Shown piece after piece: positions 31,998 to 43,707 of a DNA stretch of 64,000 nucleotides. Each line of letters opens with the position of its first letter. Within the stretch, counting starts at the first letter, position 1. The stretch is taken from NCBI GenBank assembly GCA_001510575.1, contig LNGK01000008.1, forward strand, positions 2,627,044 through 2,691,043, written 5' to 3'. The translations under genes were made by a program, and so were the position numbers. Source of the stretch: Knoxdaviesia capensis. Its lineage: Eukaryota > Ascomycota > Sordariomycetes > Microascales > Gondwanamycetaceae. Below the pieces are notes generated by a model that worked only from the letters and a program-made list of their open reading frames with translations, made no database searches and had not been told where the DNA came from.

Positions 31998-32851
31998 GCG
32001 GCGGTTGATGATTCTTTTTCTTTTTTAAAAAAGACTTTCTTAGAACGTCCACTCCTCGGTTCTTTCCGTGTTTATGAAATATACCCGCACACGTTGTGCT
32101 CAGCATTCTCCGTCTACATCCGTTCCCTACCTCCGAAAGCAAATCGTCGCCGTACGGCGCATCCTCACGATCAATTCATCCACATGCTCCGCGAAAGCGA
32201 ACCACAAGAAAATCCCCTCTTCATCGATGCCTTCACGGGTACTGTCTACGCCCATCCGCCAGGTGAAATAAACCGGTGGTAGCCATATCGGCACGTGGCT
32301 GAAAAAGCGACAGATCCGAAGAAGTACTGCTTCAATTTCCGTGCAGCACAAGCTCACTTACGGCGCGCATCGAGTCACACTTGAAAAGTCAGGAGGCAGT
32401 GTATATACGGGCTCCTGCATCTTTTGACACAGACACACATTCGTTTGCTTCATGAAAGAAACTTTCTCCGTTATTCAGTGTCCCTTTGGACATTTTGACA
32501 ACATTCAAATTCATGTATGGTTCGGAGGGGGGAAATAGATTCACTAGATAGTGCTCAACTACAACCCTTCTTTTCTTTCCTTTTATTTTGCTATGTGAAG
32601 AAAATCAATTGGAAACCAGGCTCGTGGTCAGGGGAGAAAAAGTGATCAAAACAGACGATACGGTGCTGTGACGTGATGATGAAGAGTCTTCAAGCTCGTG
32701 TACCTTCCTCGTATAAAAAAGAAAAAAAAAGAAGGAAAATGTGGAGGGGAAGAGAAAAAAGGGTAACAAACCTAGAACAAGAAAAAGAAAACGGCCGGAC
32801 CACTCCAGTACTCCGACCGAGCCACCTTGCCCCTCATCCTCTTAAACACCT
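31998..32851. other. Convergent 3' intergenic region
   Basis: 3' flanks of the Mtr2-like gene (+) and RAM2 (-). Short frames only. A/G-rich near 32700-32800. Nothing recognised. Confidence 0.5.
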
Positions 32852-33955
32852 TTAGGCACCGGCAGCCGCCACAACCTCCTGCTCCCGGAACTTCCAGTAC
32901 CCAGCACGCACCGGATCCCACTTATCCGCAAGCCGGCGCAGGCAGAGCACAGCATCCTGCGTGCGGCCCTCGGCGGCATACGCATCCGCCAGCAGGTCGA
33001 GCGCGTGCGAGCTGAACACGCGCTCCTCGGACCCGTCAGCCCCCATGTTCTCGCAGAACTGCTCGGCAAACTCGCGCACGGCGGCGAGCGGCCGGCCGCC
33101 CTTGACGAGCACGCCGCGCAGGAACACCCAGGCGGCCTGGTTCTGCGGGGCCATGGAGATTTTCTCGCGCGCATACGCAATCTCGCGGTCAACGGTCGCG
33201 GCGGGAACGGCGGGGTCGGGGTCGGTGGCGAGGGCGCCGGGCGTCGACGCGGCCGGGTTGGAGAAGACCACGAAGAAGCGGTGCGACCAGGCCGAGTTGT
33301 TGCGCAGGTCCTCCTCGATCAGGTTCTGCGTCGACAGCAGCTCGGCGAGCGTCCAGTTGGCGAGCCGCCGCACCAGGTACTGGCGGTACGACCACACATG
33401 GTAGTTCTTCGAGTCCTGCGCCAGCATCTTGGTGATGAACTGCGTTTCCGAGCGTGCGAGCGTGGCGATGGCGGCGGGTGAGTCCGCGATCTGCGTGTAC
33501 TTGAAGTCGATCAGCTGGTGGCGGTGGTGCCAGATCTGGTAGCTCTTGAGGTGGGCCAGGGCCACTTCGTTGAGCCACTCGATTTCGTCGTCGACCGACA
33601 GGTTAAGCGCCTTGAGGATCTCAAACCGGTACAGCCACGCGGTGTAGTGGGCCGGGTTCATGTTGATGACGGTGTTGGTCAGGACAAAGGCGCGGTTGGA
33701 GTACTCCTTTTCAGCCATGACGGCGCGGAGATATGACATGGCTAGGAGGACAAACAGTTAGCGGGAGGGAAAGCTTCTCAGCCACCCAAAAATATGGAGG
33801 GACCCGATACCTTCAGAGTAGTCGTCCGGATATGCAATGGACACCAGGGCCGTCTCCGGTTCCTCGGCCGGAATCGGCGTCACATCATCCCACTCCGGGC
33901 TGCGCCAGAAGGCACCGACCGTCTCGCCGTAGAGCTCCTTCTTCAACGAGGCCAT
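32852..33955 (-). CDS. RAM2: Protein farnesyltransferase/geranylgeranyltransferase-I alpha subunit
   Basis: Minus-strand exons 33955-33811 and 33741-32852 (69-base intron, GTATCG...TCCTAG) give 344 aa if translation starts at the ATG at 33955-33953. It opens MASLKKELYGETVGAFWRSP, then EWDDVTPIPAEEPETALVSI, the family's conserved start. Prenyltransferase alpha repeats are visible as NPAHYTAWLYRFEIL, KSYQIWHHRHQLID, KNYHVWSYRQYLVRR, NNSAWSHRFFVVF and NQAAWVFLRGVL. It pairs with the beta subunits to attach farnesyl or geranylgeranyl to CAAX proteins such as Ras, Rho and a-factor-like pheromones. The same reading frame stays open upstream to 34474 with no stop (see the next feature), so a longer fused product of 528 aa is possible. 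Confidence 0.92.
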
Positions 33956-34695
33956 GTTTCTTCGGCGCGCAGTTTCTTCAGCCAGAGTATCTTTCGGCAC
34001 TGTCTTTTTCGTCGTCCGTCGTGCGGCGCGTACGGACCCTTTCTCACAACCAACAAAGTCGTCGCCCTTCAGACTAAGCTGCAGCAGCGCGTTCTCCTTG
34101 TACAGCCGCTCCTCGAGCTGGGCCAGCTTGTAGTCGCCGATATCGCGGCCGGTCTTGTCGACTCCCCACCCGGACGGCGGGCGGCTGCTGGCGAGGCTGC
34201 GGATCGGCAGGTGGTCCTTGTGCACCTGCTTCCAGAACTCGCGCTCGACCTTGATGCTCAGGTTCACCTTTCCGGCGGCGGCAAGCTTCAGCTGGTGGGC
34301 GTTGGCCACTTGGTGCAGCTCGTCGGCGGTGAGGCTGGAGTAGCCGGACTGGGCGATTTTCTGTGCGGCGGCGTTGGTCTGGTAGAAGCGCTGGCGGGAG
34401 AGCTCGGCCACGGTTGCCGGCGGCGGCAGGTTTGCGGGTTCGGGTTTTGGCGGGGCTGCGGATAACAAACACACACAAGAACACGGATATCAGCAATCTG
34501 ATGGAAAGCGGGCAACAAACAACAAACAACAGAGACCTGAGGCTCTGTGTATATATAAAAAAGCCCAGGAGAGAAAAATAAAACCACAGGGGAGGAAATG
34601 AAGAGGCCAGCTGCTATTTATGCTGGCCACAGTGCCACCACACCTTTTGTGTCTGCTACTGAGCCCTTTGCATTGGCTTTGGGCTTTGGCGGCAT
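33956..34695 (-). CDS. Unknown ORF in frame with RAM2 (separate gene or N-terminal extension)
   Basis: A possible first exon, 34695-34644, begins MPPKPKANAKGSVADTK. After an intron with a weak GTGTGG donor (34643-34456, ending CCGCAG) it joins in phase to a frame reading APPKPEPANLPPPATVAEL, SRQRFYQTNAAAQKIAQSGY, SSLTADELHQVANAHQLKLA and so on. The middle looks like a real conserved helical protein (KVEREFWKQVHKDHLPIRSL; GDYKLAQLEERLYKENALLQ). After GDDFVG the sequence becomes basic and less ordered (about 34065-33956) and runs without a stop into MASLKKE of RAM2. I do not recognise the family. Either it is a gene whose last exon lies elsewhere by splicing, or RAM2 carries a fused N-terminal domain. 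The end given here is the RAM2 start, not a stop codon. Confidence 0.5.
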
Positions 34696-35510
34696 GGTTT
34701 AGAGGAGAGGGGAAAAGGAAAAGAAAAGAGAAAAAGGACGAAAGAAAACACACCCAAACAATGTGACGGGGTGTGAAGCGAAGAAGAAGGAGGGGAGTGT
34801 GCGTAATTTAGAGGAGAAAAAGCACAGAGAAGGCACAGAAGCGAAGATGCGATGGATTATCACCACACAAGAGAAAAAAAAAAGAGGTTCGGATGAGCTC
34901 TAGCCCGAAAAAAAAAACCAGATACAGAATGTTCCCCAGAAAAACTGGAGGGGTTCAACCTGTCAGTTCATATTGTTCCTGGCCGTGGTACGGTGTTAGA
35001 TTATACTTCGACACTGTGCGGCTGTATGCATCTTGGCAGCAGGAGACACAGTGTGCAGCGACAGAACAATGCACATCTCCAAAACGCCTACCTCAACTCC
35101 GTGATACATCACGATCTCATTCTTCTTGCCGCGTACTATTGTTCGCCCAGGAATGTTTGTTTTTTGTCTGAAGTTTGTATTCTTCTCAGCCCTCAGAACG
35201 AGGGATGAATAGATCCGAATCCCTTCGGAAACATGTCAGCTGTGTCTGTGTTCAGACGGTCGTCCCTCCAGAATGAAGCCGCCGAGACCAGGCCGTCCTA
35301 TGATACAGTAGATAGACAGAAGAGAGACCAGAACAGAAATGGAAAAAAAGGAGAATGAAAAATAGGGCAATTAATAGTGTAAGAGACAGAACAAAAAAAG
35401 CAACAGCCCCAGCGCCTTGCAGCTAGCAATAAAAAAACGTGAACAAGAAAGAAAAAGAAAAGGCTGTGAAAAGCAAGAAGCAATATACGGTAATGCAGTA
35501 GTATAATCGT
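34696..35510. other. Intergenic between RAM2 side and ERG12 3' end
   Basis: A/G-rich upstream sequence of the RAM2 transcript and 3' flank of mevalonate kinase. Short frames without motifs (for example plus 34893-35171). No gene was seen. Confidence 0.45.
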
Positions 35511-37128
35511 TTAGACAAAGTGTGGCTCGCGCCCGTCGACTCTCCAGAACTTCCAGCCCTCCCGCTCTCCCACCCCGCCCAGAACGCCCACCAGCCGCTC
35601 CACCCCCTCGTTGCCCTCCGCATTAAGAAACTTCTCCTGGTCGATCTCCATGCCGCCGTGGCGGTCTTCCTCGGTTCCGTTCTTCAGAACCGCCGGCCAC
35701 AGCACGCCCACGCCGTCGCCGCCCAGCGTAGTCTCAAACCGCTCGTAGCCCTCCTCCTGCAACTTGTGGTAGAGCGCCGCCCGCTTGTCGTCCGGAATGT
35801 CGGGCGGGAGGATCGAGATTGAGCAGCCACCGCCACCGGCTCCCGTCAGTTTCGACCAGCCCAGGCCTTGGTAGTCCACCAGTTCGCGTACCCGCTCCAG
35901 CCTCGGATGCGACACGCCCATCGCCACCAGCAGGCCGTGGTTGATGTTCATCAGCTCGCCCACTTTCTGAAGATCCGACCGGTCGGTCTCGTCAAAGTCC
36001 TCGTCCAAGAGTACTTCCGATGCCGTCGCCGTGACCTTATCCACCGCATCCAATATCGAGCCCACCAGCTTAGGGTGCGCATCCTTCAGGCGGGACACCT
36101 TGGCCACCTCGTGGGCTGTTGATTTGGATTGCTTGGTGTCGACCAGCAGTAAGGGAAGCTCGGGGAAGCTCCACAACGGCCGAACCGACGGCGGTTTGCT
36201 GTAATCAATCCGTTGGAACACAACTGCCTTGCCCTGCGTGGAAACAGTGTTGTCGACTCCCGATGGGTTGCCGTGAATGCACATTTCTGACACAAACGCC
36301 CAGCGGTTGATTCGCTCAACCTGGAGCCGGGCTTCGTCTGACGGTTGGTCGGGGTGCGGGCCCGACAGCGTCCGCAATTGGAGGAGTAACGATGCCGACA
36401 GACACACCGAAATCGATGCGCTGCTACCCAGGCCGGCGCCAATGGGGATTGTTGACCGCAGCGTGTATAAGGATCCGTGGAAAGACTGCGAGCCCAGCGA
36501 CAAGAACAGGTACAAAAATGCCGATGCCGACGCATGGTGGACTTTCCGGAGCTCGTCCGGCTTGCCAATGGAGATGGTGATCAGGTGAGGCTGGATCGCC
36601 GCCACCAGATCCGGGTCCAGCTGGGTGACCAGGTCGTAGTAGTACTTCTTCTTGGAAGGGTTTTGGAAGGTCGACCACGGCAGATCGTCGATGTTCCACG
36701 TATGGTGAAGGCCGATATCGGGGAAGCGCAGAGTCACGGTGCGGCGAGACTTAGACAGCGATGTCACGAGCAGATACGAGCGGAGAGAAATCGCAGCAGC
36801 AATGGCGGCCTAGAAGCATGGAGAAAACAGTCAGTTAGCCGTCAACAAAACGTGGCTGTCCGTTTGTGTCTCAGCCATTCTGGGGGAGGCGGCCTGCAAG
36901 TCCAGCCCCGTATAAGCAGTAATATCCCACCTTTCCGTGCACCACGGCGTGCTCGCCGAACATGATGACTTTTCCCGGGGCCGATACCATAAAGGCCGGC
37001 ATCATGGGAGTCGAGAACTTGCGGTCCATTTTCACTTTGTTGGCCAGTCGTCCGTGGCCGTTGGCGCGTCCATTGGTTGAAGTGGAATCGCCGTTGGTGG
37101 CGTGAGCGTGGGTTGAAGAGCCGTTCAT
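35511..37128 (-). CDS. ERG12: Mevalonate kinase
   Basis: Minus-strand exons 37128-36931 and 36809-35511 with a 121-base intron (GTGGGA...TTCTAG), summing to 498 aa. The first ~45 residues are Asn/Thr/Ser-rich and not part of the domain. GHMP-kinase motifs follow in order: SAPGKVIMFGEHAVVHGK in exon 1, PIGAGLGSSASISVCLSASL (ATP-binding loop), and LTGAGGGGCSISILPP near the C-terminus. MCIHGNPSGVDNTVSTQGKA carries the catalytic-aspartate region. The enzyme phosphorylates mevalonate in the route to farnesyl diphosphate and ergosterol. It lies directly upstream of the RAM2 locus on the same strand. A Lys-Lys-Lys-Tyr-Tyr-Tyr run is present near residue 112. Confidence 0.95.
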
Positions 37129-39740
37129 GCCGAGAGAGAATATAGGAGAGAGAAGTAGTATAGCGAGAGTATTTATATAAGCCGAAGAACGGAGAGAAGG
37201 AAGGACGGTGAAAGTCGAGTCTCACGGGTCAATGGCAGAGAGGCAAGGAGCCACCAGTTGAATGGTAGATATGTATAGAAACGGGGGCGTGTGGTGTAAT
37301 CGGCAGGAACAGCCAGCCACGAGACAAATGCAGCAACAAAGGCAGGAGCCAACCCCAAAGCAGTCTAAGCCGGGGCGCACAAATCGCGGAATCCGAAAAA
37401 ATGCAATGTTGTACACACAAGGACGCACCCGCCCGCTTCAGTCTTGTTTCTGTTGCTTAACGGCGGTGTGCCACACAGAAGCGCGTGTTGGGGGAAAAGA
37501 AAGGAGAACAGAAAATAAAAGAACGAAAAACAAGGCAAGGTGGTGGTGATCGGCTGGACAAAATTTTGTGGGGGCGGTAATAATAGCAGCCAGATGACCG
37601 TTGAGAAATGTTTCTCCTGTTGGCAGCTTCCCTCCTTTTTCTGTGCCGTTGTTTCTTCCTTTTGACTTTGAGTCAAAAAAGTCCAGAATCAATGGGGAAA
37701 GGTCGGGGGTTGAAAGGTGAAAAGAACGAATGGTAAGGAAGCTGTCGTCAGCTGTGACGTTGAAAGCTGTAACTTTTTTTCACGGTTTTGCGCGTTGCGA
37801 TGCAATGCCGCGATGATGCAGGAGCTCTAGCAGACAAGAGTGGGACGGTTGTGTGTATTACAGGTACTGTGTAATGCATGAAGGATCGAAAAAGGATCGG
37901 CCGGCGCAACTTGGTGAGAGCAGACGTATGTACTGAAGTTCAACGAACCGGAAAATCTATATATGATTATAAATATACCAAAAAAGAAAAGGCAAGCAGT
38001 AAGAGAGACCAGGAATAGCAAAAGGAAATTCAAGAAAAGAGGGGAGAGGAGAGAAAATGAAGACGAGGAGGAAGCGAATGATGTAGCAATGGATATTAAA
38101 GAGACAATGCGACAACCCGAAGCCGAATTCGAAGACGACGTCGGATCTGCTGCATAGAAGAAAAATATATTTAGGGGGGGAAATAATAATAAGGCGATGC
38201 TAACCCACCACGAGAAAACAAAAATTACGCGGCAGAACCACCAACCACACTAAGCTCCAATTGGGGGAAATCAAGTTTCAAGCGCAAATCAGAAGGAAAG
38301 AAAATTGGAGATTGCACTTGCCTATTTGGCGTGTTCCTTTCCATTGCTCAAGTGACCGATTTTTCTGCAGAAACTGCGTGTCCGTGTTCCATAATGGCGG
38401 GATGCGAACAATAGCAAGAGAGCAGGAGCGATCCGGGGTTCGAGAGCGCACATTACTCTCCGTACCTTCCTAGGGCTTGCTTGTCTCTTCTCGCTTCTGC
38501 TGTGTGCGCGTGAACACAAAGAAACATGTTCCCAAGTTCGAAAAGTCAGCCAGAGCTGGGGTTTGCTAACGTGCCTGGGTTAAACCATGTTCGGGCATAG
38601 ATTATTGGAAAGAAAAAAAAGGGGGGAGGGAAAATCACCCACCACCTGATTGGATACTGAGCCTGGCCGACATGCTATCAAAGCCCCGGATATTATCCCG
38701 TATGTTGGGAACTTCCTTTTTTCTGGTCTTTTGCTCCTGCTAGTTGGTCCCATGTTCCTGGAACTGCAACCCTGTGTGTTCTCTGGTTATGCTGCTTTGG
38801 GGTTTTGTTTAATTAGTCGGCCATGGTGCCATGGATAGGGCAGACTGGTTCTGTTGCTGGGTCGCTTGCACGGTGTGTTGTAGACTGTGTTGTCTGGGGA
38901 TCCTGTACTGTACTTACAGTAGGTTGGAGAAGACGGCATTCAGCCTAGCTTGATTGGCCGTGATACCTGGTACAAAGCCGGGTCAGACTCTTGCAACTCC
39001 TACGACGAGTACCTGCTTAAGTCGAGTCTTCAAATCATCTCCGAGAACTGCGCGTTGCTCTATAATGTCAGCGGTCGATAACGGTCTGGTCTCTCAATCA
39101 ACCGATTCTGTGAAGTGTGTATTTCTAGGGTTAGGGTTGGCCAAAAGTCGTTGTGCCTCACCGGACGAGCCCATTCATGTCTGTCCAGTCACAACACGTT
39201 CCGGACCGATCCCGGGGAAGTCCAGCCACATCCCGCGTGACAATCTGTCCCATATGTACGGTGTACGTGCTCTAGATAAATCCACCACATTCAATCACAG
39301 CAACACATAAGTTCACATCGGGAACACCGGAGCAAACTCAGCACAAATAGCCTCCACGCAAGTATATTGTTTTGCGAGTATGCATACGCTATGTAAGCGA
39401 CAGCTCTCATAGGAGGGAGAAAAAAAAAGAAAAGAAATTCATCAATTGAAGAATAAGATATCTTCCGGTACGCCTGTCATGATTTTAATTCCATGCCCAT
39501 TCTTTTTGTACCAATGCAAAAAAAGAGCCAGCCCGCCCAGTCACTTCATTCTTTTTCAAAGAAATGTTAGACACGGGCTTGAGAGGGTTTCATTCCGTTT
39601 ATGCTTCAACGGACCGAACCGGGGCACGAAACACAAAAGCAGAAGAAATGCGAGAGAGAGAGAGAGAAAAAGGGAGGTTGAGATACAAGGAAACAGGATG
39701 TCGAAGTCGAGAGGTTATCGGGTCAACGAGAGGATGTCAT
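37129..39740. other. 2.6-kb intergenic region upstream of ERG12
   Basis: The mevalonate kinase promoter lies at the left. The rest shows only short frames. A 64-codon ATG frame at 37963-38157 (Lys/Arg-rich then Glu/Asp-rich) is possible but unsupported. A TTAGGG-like CTAGGGTTAGGGTTGG lies at 39124-39139. Palindromic TGTACTGTACTTACAGTA is at about 38894-38911. No gene is supported. Confidence 0.4.
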
Positions 39741-40431
39741 TTATTTCTTGTCCTTCGCAGAGATCTGGGTAACCGTCAGGTCTGTTTGAAAAAAAAAAAA
39801 AAGGATGTTAGTACCGACTGAATAAATGTCGTGCGGGGGTTCTCAGCAGCATTCTTCCCCGCCATCGAGATCCCACAACCGGCTACTGTAGGCAGCGCGG
39901 TTGAGTGTGCGGCGCCGGCTCGTAGAATTCTGGATGGCGGGGTCGATATGAGGCCGACTACGGGGGAGGAGGGGAGAAATCGTACTCGGGGGCAGGCTCT
40001 GCTTCAGCTTCTCAGCCTTCTCAAGGTCCTTAACGCTGAGAGTGTAGAGGAACCGCTGGCAGCGGACCTTGAACTTGATCTGCTGGGTCTTCTTGTTGCG
40101 CTTGATACGGGCGGCTGCGGGAGAGCATGGACATGTTAGTTAATGTGAGTCCGGGGGTTTGAATTCTTCGGTCTACCCAATCTCAACCATTCGAGGGATT
40201 TCAAAAACGTACAGGAAGCATCCTTTCTCCGGCAGATCTCAAGGAACTGAATTATAGACAAAAAAAAAAACGGTCAGCATCTGGGTGTCTGGTGCATCGA
40301 TTTCCGGGGCCGTGAGCTGCGCAGAGAGTTGGAACAAGCCCAATCCCCTACAAGAATCACGGCGCCATAGATGCGTAGAGGGCGTCGGCGGCAGAATTTA
40401 CCTGCTTGATGTCGGTGGTCTCGCGAGGCAT
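39741..40431 (-). CDS. RPL38: 60S ribosomal protein eL38
   Basis: Four short exons on the minus strand: 40431-40402, 40246-40213, 40114-39986 and 39781-39741. They sum to exactly 77 aa. The protein begins MPRETTDIKQFLEICRRKDA, then SARIKRNKKTQQIKFKVRCQ and RFLYTLSVKDLEKAEKLKQS, and ends LPPNLTVTQISAKDKK. This is the complete eL38 of the large cytosolic subunit. All splice sites are GT/AG (GTAAAT, GTACGT, GTACGA donors; TTCAG, CGCAG, ACAG acceptors). Dense introns are usual for fungal ribosomal protein genes. The start and stop follow from the family's fixed length. Confidence 0.95.
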
Positions 40432-41226
40432 GGTGGGCGAAGGGGTTGTGAAGAGAATATCTGGTTCGACAGGAAAGAAACGAAAGGGGTGATATCGCGG
40501 GATTACAAGAAGATGATTGAAAATGGATTCGGTACTGAGAAAAAGTTCGCCTAAGAAAATGTTTTGTGAATATTTTTGCGTAGGGTAATTCTTTTTGTGG
40601 GAGTTTGAGCCCCAGCCAATAATCTGCGTCCATCGAGGGTAGGGTGGGGCGGAATCGGACCAATCAGAGAGGTCGTCCGCTGTGAGCGAGCTTTAAATTG
40701 CAAAGAGGAACAGAATCCTGCTTTTGCGGCAGCGGAAGCTTTCATTGAGACCGGAGAGTATTCTGGAAATTCTGCTGCCTGAGAGGAAGCTGTTAAGAGT
40801 GAATTACTCACAGATATGGGCAAATATGGGCAGTTGGGAGTCTGTTGTGAGCTTCACCGGTGATGCTGCGACATCTGCCGCTGCCAGCTGGCGCCAGGTG
40901 CAAGCTGATAAGATAGGGCCCATGGAATTGTTCCGAGCTGACTGTGTGAACACATATGCAAGGAATTGGGGCCCACTATTGTGCAAGGCAACCTCGTTTT
41001 CTGACGCGCAGAAACATACGCAGCAATTGAAACCAGCTTCCGTCGCCAGGAATCACGCAAAACTCCGCATTACAAGTACATCGCGGCGGGCCTAATCTCA
41101 CCCTCTTTTCAATTTCATCTTCATCATCTTTTTTTCTCTTTCATTCAAGACCCTCCTTTTCATTTGTTCCCCACAGTCGCTCTTTTCCAAACCCCCACCC
41201 AAAGTCGTTTGCTAATCCGGAACATC
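40432..41226. promoter_or_regulatory. Divergent promoter of eL38 and Ste24
   Basis: About 800 bases between the two divergent start codons. The Ste24 side ends in a C/T-rich leader (about 41095-41226). Frames inside have no motif. I see no recognisable regulatory element. Confidence 0.5.
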
Positions 41227-42701
41227 ATGGATTTGCTCAAGGTGAGAGAGACCTCGAGTCTCCTCTGGAGGCGGGGAACCAAGCCGTACCTGCACCTATC
41301 GATGTAAATGTATACTGACAAGCTTGCGCGTTCGTTTCTTTGCAACAGCGCCTCGGCGAGGCTCTCGATCGCCCGCTCTTCCCGTGGAAGAACCTCGTGC
41401 TCGGCTTCTCGATCGGCCACTTCGCCTTCGAAACCTTCCTGACCCTGCGCCAGTACAAGGTGCTCCAGCGCACCAAGCCGCCCAAGGTGCTCGCCAGCGA
41501 CGTGTCGGACGAGGTGTACGCCAAGAGCCAGGACTACGGCCGCGCCAAGGCCAAGTTCTCGGTGCTCTCGGGCCTGTGGGGCCAGGTGCAGAACTTTGTG
41601 TTTCTGCAGCTGGACGTGCTGCCGAAGCTGTGGGACCTGTCGGGCTCGCTGCTGCTGAACTTTGCGCCGTCGTACACCAACGAAATCACCCAGTCTATCG
41701 TCTTCATGCTTGGATTCACCGTGCTCAACCAGGTGCTCAGCCTGCCGCTCTCGATCTACCAGACCTTCGTGCTTGAGGAGAAGTTCGGCTTCAACAAACA
41801 GACCCCCAAGCTCTTCGTCACCGATACCCTCAAGTCGCTCATGCTCAGCTTCGTCCTCGCGCCCCCGATCCTCGCCGGTTTCCTCGCCATCATCAAGAAG
41901 ACTGGTACCTCGTTCTTCTTCTACGTCTGGGTCTTCACCGCCGCCGTCCAAGTGTTCCTGATCACCGTCTACCCTATTGTCATCCTGCCCCTGTTCAACA
42001 AGCTGTCGCCGCTCGAGGACGGCGAGCTCCGCACCAAAGTCCACGAGCTTGCCGCCAAGCTCAAGTTCCCCCTGCACAACCTGGCCGTCATCGATGGAAG
42101 CAAGCGCAGCGCCCATAGCAACGCCTTTTTCTTTGGCTTCCCGTGGAAGAAGCACATTGTGCTGTACGACACGCTGATTGAGAAGAGCGCCACCCAGGAG
42201 GTGGTTGCCGTTCTCGCCCACGAACTCGGCCACTGGAAGCTCGGCCACACCACCCGCATGTTCGCCGTGTCCCAGTTCCACATCTTCGGAATCTTTGCCC
42301 TGTTCTCCGGCTTCATCAGCAACAAGTCTCTGTACCAATCGTTCGGATTCGCCACCCAGACCCCGATTCTCATTGGATTCCTGCTCTTCTCCGACATTCT
42401 CACCCCGACCGAGGCCGTTATCAAGCTGCTCACCAACATCCAGAGCCGCACCTTTGAGTTTGAGGCCGACGCCTTCGCCAGCAAGCTTGGATACTCGGCC
42501 GACCTTGCCAAGTCGCTGATCAAGCTCCAGATCCAGAACCTCAGCACCATGGAGGCTGACTGGATCTACGCCAGCTACCACTTCTCGCACCCGATTCTCA
42601 GTGAGCGCCTCAAAGCTCTCGACTGGGAGTCGACCGAGAAGACGGTTATCGAGGAGGAGAAGGACGTGGCTGTCAAGGCCACCGGAAGAGATGAGCTTTA
42701 A
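41227..42701 (+). CDS. STE24: CAAX prenyl protease 1 (Ste24)
   Basis: A 15-base first exon (41227-41241, MDLLK) and a long second exon (41349-42701), joined by a 107-base intron (GTGAGA...CAACAG), give 455 aa, the typical length. This is a multi-pass ER membrane zinc protease of the M48 family. The metal-binding helix AVLAHELGHWKLGH has HELGH at residues 296-300, and the third ligand lies in FEFEADAFASKLG (Glu about 377). The N-terminal LDRPLFPWKNLVLGFSIGHF is conserved in the family, and the C-terminus is hydrophilic. It removes the last three residues of prenylated CAAX proteins and matures farnesylated pheromone. RAM2, in the same pathway, lies about 7 kb away. The opposite strand carries a spurious 476-codon frame caused by high GC at third positions. 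Confidence 0.96.
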
Positions 42702-43379
42702 ACGAGCCGGACGTGATCTGTCTGGGAAGAGGTGGATTTAAGGAGGTAAAAACATGGGGATAAAACTTGCTTTTTCCTTGGTTGCTTACCATTCAATCAT
42801 TCTTTCTTTGCTTGTATCTCTTCTCTATGCTACTCCTCCACCAGTTCAGCCGCTAGTTACTGGCTGCTTCTTCTAATTAATTGATGTACGATTTTTGAGT
42901 AGGGTCTCCTCCTTTCTTTGATAACTCTTATTCCAGGACCGGCTTTGACTTCTGAGAGATGAACGGTCTCACCTCCCCGACCAGCAATCATCAACTCTGG
43001 CCCAGTTCCGGGACCCCCGAAAACCGGGGTGTAGATTCGAAAGTCCGGGTCATGTGCACCAGAGCGCCCCACCATGCTCCGGGGTGGTGCGGGGCACTAA
43101 GCCCGAACAAGGCGAGAAAGCAACGGTAGCGGCGCGGTCAAAGCTAGGGAGGATACCCGGGATCGATTAGGCAGCTGGAGGACGAATTTGCTCGCCTCGC
43201 TTCGCCGGTTGGTGCGCTGTTTGAGTCAGGACCAACGGCCGCGGGTGATAGATAAACAGGCCGGACGCCCCCTTTTTGTTGGTTTGACCGGGACAGAGGT
43301 GCGGGTGGTGTGCTCTTAAAAGATTCCCTGGTGGCCACAGGGATCTTTGGCTTGAGATAAGAGCAGTCTGAACGCCCGC
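42702..43379. other. 3' flank of Ste24
   Basis: Ordinary 3' flank. A minus frame at 43144-43401 overlaps the degraded downstream part of the GDSL relic. No gene was seen. Confidence 0.45.
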
Positions 43380-43707
43380 TGCGGCGGCGGAGGGTGACCA
43401 CTTTAAGTGTCGATGATACTTGGGGATGGCAACCTGGGCTTTGACGTGGACCTGTCCAACACGCCGGCCCGGGTATCCTTCATTGTCCTGTCAGGTTGGT
43501 TTGGGTCAGTATGGGTGCCCAAACTTGGGTGAAGCTAATGAGAGAGTCACTTTCGTTGTCAGCCAAAGTTTCGCCGTCCTGGGTTCCCGCCATGTTCACA
43601 TCCCACCCGTCATAGCGCAGTTTCTGGCGGAGTTTCTGGCGATATCCGTTGCCGTCACTGCTGCCGGTTCCGTAGGCGATGGATGCTCCGAGGGGTAAGA
43701 TGCGCAA
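43380..43707 (-). pseudogene. Truncated SGNH/GDSL-esterase relic
   Basis: On the minus strand the frame reads LRILPLGASIAYGTGSSDGN, GYRQKLRQKLRYDGWDVNMA and GTQDGETLADNE. This is the N-terminal block I of fungal secreted SGNH hydrolases, with the nucleophile serine in the LPLGASI variant of GDS. A 63-base intron-like stretch (43550-43488) follows, and then DNEGYPGRRVGQVHVKAQVA and IPKY, the next conserved piece. The joint is off by one base. A second shift is needed to reach VVTL (near 43395), where an intact protein would continue to the GxND block. There is no ATG at the start and no C-terminal Asp-His region. It is a broken remnant. Confidence 0.72.

Noticed and set aside
37963..38157. 64-codon ATG frame, Lys/Arg-rich then acidic
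   Set aside because: Lies in A/G-rich sequence that gives charged residues by composition alone. No supporting context.
41160..42590. 476-codon minus-strand open frame opposite Ste24
   Set aside because: It is the mirror of a GC-rich coding exon (few stops because of G/C third positions), low-complexity His/Glu/Val-rich, with no domain. Ste24 on the plus strand has full family motifs.
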